This document shows positions 59,801 through 64,000 of a DNA stretch of 64,000 nt, piece by piece; the stretch's first letter is position 1; each line of letters begins with the position of its first letter. The notes beneath the pieces were generated by a model that was not told the DNA's origin, did no database searches, and saw only the letters and a program-made list of their open reading frames with translations. Source of the DNA: Deminuibacter soli (lineage in GTDB: Bacteria; Bacteroidota; Bacteroidia; Chitinophagales; Chitinophagaceae); NCBI RefSeq assembly GCF_003412455.1, contig NZ_QTJU01000001.1, positions 1,364,001 to 1,428,000 of the forward strand, given 5' to 3'. The position numbers and the translations under genes were made by a program.

Positions 59801-60983
59801 CGAAATGATTAAACGCATAGTACAACCCGTTTTTGGTGCCGGCGGTATATACCCCGTCTTTACTGCGGTGCAGTGTGTATTTGTCCCGCGGATTAAACCA
59901 ACTGTTGCCGGGTTCTAGCAGGGGAAAGGGAACAGCGCAACCGTACTGGTCGCGCAGCAGTATCAGTTGTTCCGTTTCCAGTACCTGCAAGGTTATGTCA
60001 TAGCTATGGTATATGCTTTTGCCCATTGGGCCGCTATAGCTGCTGTCACTGTAATAGTTGGCTTCCCATACAAAGGGGATGGGGCCGGGCAGTTCAAACC
60101 CCTGCAGCAGGCTGGCCATGTGCCCGCTGGCAGCATCTACCGGTTCGCCCAGGTATTTACAGATATGCGGCTGTACAGCAGAGCCATGTGCACGATATGC
60201 GGGGAAGCGCTCCATCAATGCACGGTTCATTTTAGAGAGTAGTTTGCCCAATGTTTTAGTAAGCAGCTTTGTACTTCCTTTCATAATGGCCATCATCATA
60301 AGTGCATTTACCAGATCGGCCACAGAATATTTATGCGGAACGAAGGGCCCGCCCACCAGCACCGGCTTGCCAAAGGGCAGCACAGCGATGATAGCGGTTG
60401 CATAGTTGTTAAACAGCCCGGTGGGCATATTGGGTACAAAACCCCCAAGGTCTGCACAGCTGTATACGGCACATAGTAAGGCGCTTTGTTCGCTGCCCGC
60501 GGTAATTACCGTTTTGCTGCCATGTGATACCTGCCCATCGTGCGGGGCCATGTGTGGAAACATGAATACAGGCTTGGGCAACACTGCATGCAACGGGTTA
60601 AATTGCTTTGAGAGACCGGCCATTTGCTGCAACCTGCCAGGCACAGGCGCTGCCACGGGTGGCAGCGGGAGCACACCGGTGGTGGCTGCAGCGCGGTAGC
60701 AGCCGTTGATAATAACAGTTCCGCCCATTGGTACATTGGTTTGCAGGGAAAAACCACCCTCACCGCTGTATACTGGCATCGCAGGAATAGTAATGTGCAG
60801 GTAGTCCATGGGATCAAATACCATGGCTGCAAAAGGAACAACAGGGCAAGGAATGACTACCGGAGGTGGCATTTTTATAAAATGAAAATCCAGCCCCAGT
60901 ACAATGTCAAAATGTTTGGATGCCGGCTGTGGTGTAACAGACAGCTGTGCAGGCGGTATGTTCGCCTTTATTTTTAACGCCAT
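56856..60983 (-). CDS. RHS-repeat polymorphic toxin with PAAR-like N-terminus
   Basis: The 1375-residue protein has a PAAR-like/DUF4150-like N-terminal region (about 30-190, ending VSHGSKTVITAGSEQ), a DUF6531-type segment (about 270-370, GEPVDAASGHM), many YD/RHS repeats (about 380-1150) and the RHS core-associated cap (GLYYNRFRYYSPAGGMYISQDPVG to IDPFGLAP, about 1276). The last 99 residues are the variable toxin tip, with GWEGIDHYHLHNP, a His-rich motif like those of several toxin nucleases; the exact class is not certain. The tip and the next gene are AT-rich. Such proteins travel on type VI spikes, but no T6SS genes are in the window. Confidence 0.9.
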   Translation of the reverse strand: MALKIKANIPPAQLSVTPQPASKHFDIVLGLDFHFIKMPPPVVIPCPVVPFAAMVFDPMDYLHITIPAMPVYSGEGGFSLQTNVPMGGTVIINGCYRAAATTGVLPLPPVAAPVPGRLQQMAGLSKQFNPLHAVLPKPVFMFPHMAPHDGQVSHGSKTVITAGSEQSALLCAVYSCADLGGFVPNMPTGLFNNYATAIIAVLPFGKPVLVGGPFVPHKYSVADLVNALMMMAIMKGSTKLLTKTLGKLLSKMNRALMERFPAYRAHGSAVQPHICKYLGEPVDAASGHMASLLQGFELPGPIPFVWEANYYSDSSYSGPMGKSIYHSYDITLQVLETEQLILLRDQYGCAVPFPLLEPGNSWFNPRDKYTLHRSKDGVYTAGTKNGLYYAFNHFASQQGFHKLRSISDRNGFAVRLNYDIRGNLVKIADSTHREIIVVNDVHGRITTIQLPHPDFPGVHIDAVRYTYDEEGHLVQFQDAMGHCNGLQWKNDLVIARRFKDGTVFRFEYNHDRQCTAALGPDGLYSYRFAYHKGFTIATNSLGYSQTYHHHAGLVTRVVNSQAAECVYRYDRYRNLLGIQDELGRVTNYYYDERGNTIAIGLPGQGITGILYNSQDLPLQINRPNGGVWQYTYDEAGNLVEQTNAAGGTILYTYTHGLLSQITNAGGHTTQLRYNSRYALSEIILPDNGRVRYSYDTLGRCTQLEDMYGNHQLRKYDFNGHLIEIRDPDGNVQHLQYDAMGNTVRAWDKLYQVELSYNFFGNITSRKQGTTAIEYVYDKEGQLLLIRNEHAEQYRFDLDSEGRVIRETGFDGLTRNYRRDAAGQVIEMLRPGNRTTCYEYDTAGRMIQARYTDNSTEVFAYDNLNQLVKATNSGSSVSLQRDLLGRVIAETLEVKEQPAVSVQYTYDTAGNRAFVNSSLGAAIAAGYNRMGDVTSLTAGSWHCSYARDEAGNETRRSTNNGIELQWHYDRFGRPAAQQVLHGKTTLKHRNYNWGIGNRLLAISDTQTGIVQFKHDLYGNLTELVYGNGKTEYRLPDAAGNLFEARTQTDRRYGAGGKLLKAKDTSYCYDAEGNLVQKEANGCLWTYVWNDNGSLRQVIRPDGNEVNFSYDALGRRICKRFKQTTTHWVWDGDTPLHEWKTFDTRNSTPGDIITWVFEPGSFVPVARLKGGKNYSIIADHLGTPTEMYAEDGTRLWQGQLDGYGRMRIQQGEPGSCPFRYQGQYEDAETGLYYNRFRYYSPAGGMYISQDPVGLHGGMRLYSYVHDNNIQIDPFGLAPVGYIFELPSNPQDLIDIGWQNITHPAKYMNTNMIDLMNPSTGQKIEFHPGKPGELGWEGIDHYHLHNPYRTSKFDHYLDRAGNPIAKGADKSHIKPTCK

Positions 60984-61123
60984 AGGTTAGCAGTTAGATC
61001 AGGTAATGGTGGCCGTTCAGGTGTTGTTGAATGCTATGGCAGCATTAGGCAGTAAATGTAGTATACCGAAAGATTAGTATGTGTATTCACTTTATTCAGG
61101 CTGCCGGGTGTTTGCATAATAAA

Positions 61124-61153
61124 AACGGCCGTCCCTGTTTTGAGACGGCCGTT
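61124..61153 (-). terminator. Terminator of the Ig-like lipoprotein gene
   Basis: On the minus strand AACGGCCGTC and GACGGCCGTT, 10 bp with a 10-base loop, followed by a T run. Confidence 0.85.
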
Positions 61154-61157
61154 GGAA

Positions 61158-62675
61158 CTAATTTCTTCTGCCTGGTTTGCCTTTATTGGAGCTGGGTGCC
61201 GTGCTTTTGTTGCCAGGCGCTTTAGGGGCTGCCTTGGGCGCATCAGGCGGCAGGTCGTATTGTATTTTTACGTCCCACTCCGAATCGAAGATAGTGCGCA
61301 GGTTTACCTTGGCAGGGTCTGCCGGGAACACCAGCTCAGGTTGTTGTTTTTTCCCTTCCCAAAAATGACCGGGGTCCCAGGTGCCGTTGTTGTTGTCATC
61401 CAGCAGAATGCGCAGGAAGTATTCACCGGGATGGTATTTGGGCCAGAACATCTCTTTTTTGGTGATGGGCATGGAATCTATCACCTTATCGCCCTGCACA
61501 ATCTGCAAAACCGGGTGCTTCGCTGTGTCCAGTCCGCTGAAGCGTAAACGCATGCTGGCGTATTCCGATTCCTTTTTGGTTCTGAAACGGATGGTATCAC
61601 CTTTCAGCAGCGATACGTCTGCACTGTCGGATATGGCGTCTTTCTGCAGCAGCAGTTTAAACTCCGTGTCTTCGGGCCAGGGATGTATCAGTGTAATTTT
61701 TGTTAAAGAGGTATCCCACAGGTAACGCACGTTTTTTACAGGCACGTTGTTGGTATCGGCCAGTATTATTTTGCTGCTGTCGAATGTTTTTAGCTTGCGG
61801 TTAAAGATAAATTCGATGTTGCCCAGCAGGTCCTGGTTACCGGCAGAGAGGCTGGTCGTAAACTTCAGGCGCTTATCTTCTGTTTTCTTTTTCGCGTTGG
61901 CATTGGCCTGGCTGTTGCTGCTGGTTCTGGGTTTTTCCACAAACTCCTGGAAGGCGTACAATACCAGGTTGGGGTGCGGCGCACTAATGGTAACGCTCGA
62001 ATCCATGAAGGCAAACAGCTTGGTGCTGTCGTCCATGCGTTTGTTGTAATCGTTGGGTATTACATACATGTTGAACCTGCCCTGTGGCAGGTTGGTAAAC
62101 TGGAAGCGGCCCTTGCCATCGAGTTTGGCATAATAACGCGGTGGCAGTTTGTGAATGGCGGTGTCGTTCAGGTTATTGTGCAGTACCACCAGCAAGGTGG
62201 TGTCTATTTTACCGGTAGCGGCCAGCTGCACGCGGCCACTGATGGCCCCGTTGTCGATGGTGTCGCCGGTGGTAAATACATATTTAAACTGTTTGGCGAT
62301 ATTGCCTTCGTTTACGTCTTTAATGGCATTGCCGAAGTTGATGGTGTACGTGGTATTGGCCTCGAGGCTGTCTTTGAGCTTAATGGTAATGGTACGCAGT
62401 TTGGCATCAATCTGCGGCGGTTTTTTCTGGTAGGGTGAAACAATTACGTTTTCAATGTAGTTGTCGAGTGTAACGTATTCATCGAAGTTTAATACAATGC
62501 GGTTGGCGGTGAAATGCCGGGTTGAATCGCGGGGGGTACTCTGCAGCAATACCGGTGCAATGGTATCTTTTGCACCGCCGCTCGGTGGTATAATATTGGC
62601 ACATCCTGTTGGCAATACTGCTGACAAGGCCAGCAATAGTACACATAAACAAATCCAGCCTGCTGATCGCTTCAT
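61158..62675 (-). CDS. Ig-like (Big_5) domain lipoprotein
   Basis: The 505-residue product has a lipoprotein signal (LPTGC, Cys about 25) and then the phrase NIIPPSGGAKDTIAPVLLQSTP, which begins the Big_5 Ig-like domain (IVLNFDEYVTLDNYIENVIVSP, NTTYTINFGNAIKDVNEGN, about 45-135). The remainder alternates beta-sandwich segments and a charged linker (NANAKKKTEDKRLK), and the tail is lysine/proline-rich. Proteins of this form are common in Bacteroidota and are thought to be envelope lipoproteins; function unknown. It is on the same strand as the helicase/nuclease gene and 65 bp after it. Confidence 0.85.
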   Translation of the reverse strand: MKRSAGWICLCVLLLALSAVLPTGCANIIPPSGGAKDTIAPVLLQSTPRDSTRHFTANRIVLNFDEYVTLDNYIENVIVSPYQKKPPQIDAKLRTITIKLKDSLEANTTYTINFGNAIKDVNEGNIAKQFKYVFTTGDTIDNGAISGRVQLAATGKIDTTLLVVLHNNLNDTAIHKLPPRYYAKLDGKGRFQFTNLPQGRFNMYVIPNDYNKRMDDSTKLFAFMDSSVTISAPHPNLVLYAFQEFVEKPRTSSNSQANANAKKKTEDKRLKFTTSLSAGNQDLLGNIEFIFNRKLKTFDSSKIILADTNNVPVKNVRYLWDTSLTKITLIHPWPEDTEFKLLLQKDAISDSADVSLLKGDTIRFRTKKESEYASMRLRFSGLDTAKHPVLQIVQGDKVIDSMPITKKEMFWPKYHPGEYFLRILLDDNNNGTWDPGHFWEGKKQQPELVFPADPAKVNLRTIFDSEWDVKIQYDLPPDAPKAAPKAPGNKSTAPSSNKGKPGRRN

Positions 62676-62740
62676 GTAAAAGTATTAGGTAATGGCTGCA
62701 AACATAAACAACCGCGTTTACACGGGGTTAAAAAGCCTGG

Positions 62741-64000
62741 TTAAAAATCGGTTTCTTCTGCTGTTTCCTCCGTTATCTCGTGCAGGGCTACAGCCAGGTT
62801 ATTGGTTTTCACAAATTCGCACCAGTGGCAATCCGGCTGGCCGCAACCGGTATAAAAGTCACGTTGTTGTATTTTGTTCCACACCAGTTCTATCTGGGCT
62901 TTTACCGTGGTAATGTCCTGCGGGGTTATCATCAGCCTGCGTTTGTGGTATTGCTTTTTGCGGTCTGGCTCTACAAAATCAAACTCACTGCTTTCTACCT
63001 GCCAGTTGCGGGCGTCCTGCCCATCGACCAGTATTTTGTAGAAAACTGCCTGCCGCCAGTAATCGCCGCCATTGGGTTCTTTTTCACTGGGCGGATTCAT
63101 TTTCTTCATTCCTTTTTCAGGATCGCCGGTTTTATAGTCTACTACGTTTACCAGTTTACCGTCAAATTCCAGTTTGTCGAGCTTGCCTTTCAGCGGCACG
63201 CCGTTTACTACCACGTTGCGGATATTGCGTTCAATGGCTACAATTTTGTTCCACTGGTTGAGGTAGGTATTGTAGTAATTGGAGAGCATTTCATGGCCGT
63301 ATTCCAAACGCCTGTTGTACTGCTCCTGGGTAAAGCTTTCGCGGTGGCGGTGCATGTACCATTCAAAGTCGCGGACAAAAGCAGTAAGGTCGGGGAATGT
63401 ATTGGCCGGGTCGGCCTGCATTTTGCGGAACAGCTGCTCCAGCGCAAAGTGTACGGCAGAACCAAATTCTGTCGCTTCATTTTTGGGTGAAGGAATGCGT
63501 ACCAGGTTTTTAAAATAAAACTCCAGCGGGCATTTCAGGTAATTGCTGAGTGCGGTTACGTTCATTACAAACTTATCGAGCAGGCGGGTAATGAGGTCTT
63601 CTTCCAGCTGGTTTATTTCTGGGGCAATGAGTTGTTCAAACTGCAGCGCCTGGAATCCGGCGGCTACATTTTCATCGATAATCACCTTTTCGCGCGGCAG
63701 TATTTCCTTGTCGAGTATCTCTGCAATAAACATGGAGGGCTCCATCTCTTTACCATCATTTTTATAACGGCTGTACGAGATAAACAGGTGTTGTTCTGCA
63801 CGGGTAAGCGCTACATAAAACAAACGGCGCAGTTCTTCTTCCTCGGCTTGTTTGGGTTGTGATACAAACATGGTATCCGGGAAGCTGTAACCGCCGCCCG
63901 GCTTGCGTTTCTTTTCCCAGAAGGCGGCATTGCAGCCGGCAAAAAACACATAGGTAAATTCCAGTCCTTTAGAGCCATGTGCGGTTAACAGGTTCACGCC
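62741..64000 (-). CDS. UvrD-type helicase with PD-(D/E)XK nuclease, 5'-truncated
   Basis: Only the last 420 codons are in the window. They start at helicase motif V (NLLTAHGSKGLEF) and include motif VI (ELRRLFYVALTRAEQHL). A RecB/AddB-like nuclease domain follows: LSNYLKCPLEFYFKNLV, EFGSAVHFALEQLF, VNVVDYKTGDPEKG (D and K of the nuclease site) and GCGQPDCHWCEF. The cysteine of KCPLEF plus the three of the last motif form the usual four-cysteine 4Fe-4S site of AddB/Cas4-like nucleases. It probably serves in double-strand-end resection. The frame continues past base 64000. Confidence 0.92.
   Translation of the reverse strand, partial: GVNLLTAHGSKGLEFTYVFFAGCNAAFWEKKRKPGGGYSFPDTMFVSQPKQAEEEELRRLFYVALTRAEQHLFISYSRYKNDGKEMEPSMFIAEILDKEILPREKVIIDENVAAGFQALQFEQLIAPEINQLEEDLITRLLDKFVMNVTALSNYLKCPLEFYFKNLVRIPSPKNEATEFGSAVHFALEQLFRKMQADPANTFPDLTAFVRDFEWYMHRHRESFTQEQYNRRLEYGHEMLSNYYNTYLNQWNKIVAIERNIRNVVVNGVPLKGKLDKLEFDGKLVNVVDYKTGDPEKGMKKMNPPSEKEPNGGDYWRQAVFYKILVDGQDARNWQVESSEFDFVEPDRKKQYHKRRLMITPQDITTVKAQIELVWNKIQQRDFYTGCGQPDCHWCEFVKTNNLAVALHEITEETAEETDF

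Noticed and set aside
56856-60983. Repeated DNA in the RHS gene considered as a CRISPR or other repeat array
   Set aside because: The repeats are degenerate YD/RHS protein repeats in one reading frame with no constant direct repeats or spacers.

Overview
The window looks like chromosome of a Bacteroidota bacterium, most likely Chitinophagaceae (Chitinophaga/Niastella/Filimonas-like). The pointers are SusC/SusD outer-membrane proteins, LytS/LytTR two-component genes, a GldJ-free but lipoprotein-rich proteome, promoters of the TTTG/TAnnTTTG type, A-rich translation starts with few Shine-Dalgarno sites, and a lanthipeptide locus of the Bacteroidota type. The genus is inference; no rRNA is present.

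Layout. 1-9.4 kb: truncated ftsH, a LUD-domain protein, lpxH, an MscS channel, two monothiol thioredoxin-like lipoproteins, an unusual MerR regulator with a very long low-complexity N-terminus, a 3-hydroxyacyl-CoA dehydrogenase, an SDR epimerase and a small non-ATG-start secreted protein. 9.4-15.1 kb: lpxD-like gene, a probable short RNA with its own promoter and terminator, rluE-like gene, GNAT, then the translation operon rplM-rpsI-rpsB-tsf with an attenuator-like leader. 15.2-24.3 kb: TPR membrane protein, VOC protein, tRNA-Arg(CCT), acyltransferase, 2'-5' RNA ligase-like gene, a Tat-exported putative polysaccharide-degrading protein, an MliC-like lipoprotein, a GH78 alpha-L-rhamnosidase and an unknown gene.

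24.6-32.1 kb: a class I lanthipeptide locus. It has a LytS-type kinase and LytTR regulator, a 54-residue precursor with one cysteine, a receiver-only regulator resembling the LytTR regulator without its output domain, a LanC-like protein that seems to lack two of three zinc ligands, and a full-length LanB. Two direct repeats that fit the LytTR-binding consensus with 21-bp periodicity lie in the lanC/lanB divergent promoter region. No exporter or leader peptidase is present within the window.

32.3-40.5 kb: AraC regulator/SnoaL-like pair; a fatty acid desaturase strongly resembling eukaryotic dihydroceramide delta-4 desaturases, with a 14-bp inverted repeat over its 5' end; and an uncharacterised operon combining an ABC ATPase and permease with a periplasmic-binding-protein/OmpA fusion, a two-TM coiled-coil protein and a second coiled-coil protein. 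41.0-47.1 kb: SusC-SusD-lipoprotein nutrient-uptake operon with a long leader holding a small ORF. 47.1-56.4 kb: CDF metal transporter, small membrane protein, GNAT, OxyR-like regulator with gabD-like dehydrogenase, metH split in two genes behind a long leader, recR. 56.5-61.0 kb: an RHS polymorphic toxin with a PAAR-like N-terminus and an AT-rich exchangeable toxin tip plus a probable immunity gene. 61.1-64.0 kb: Ig-like-domain lipoprotein and the truncated C-terminal part of a UvrD-type helicase with a PD-(D/E)XK nuclease domain.

No CRISPR array, insertion sequence, integrase or prophage was seen.
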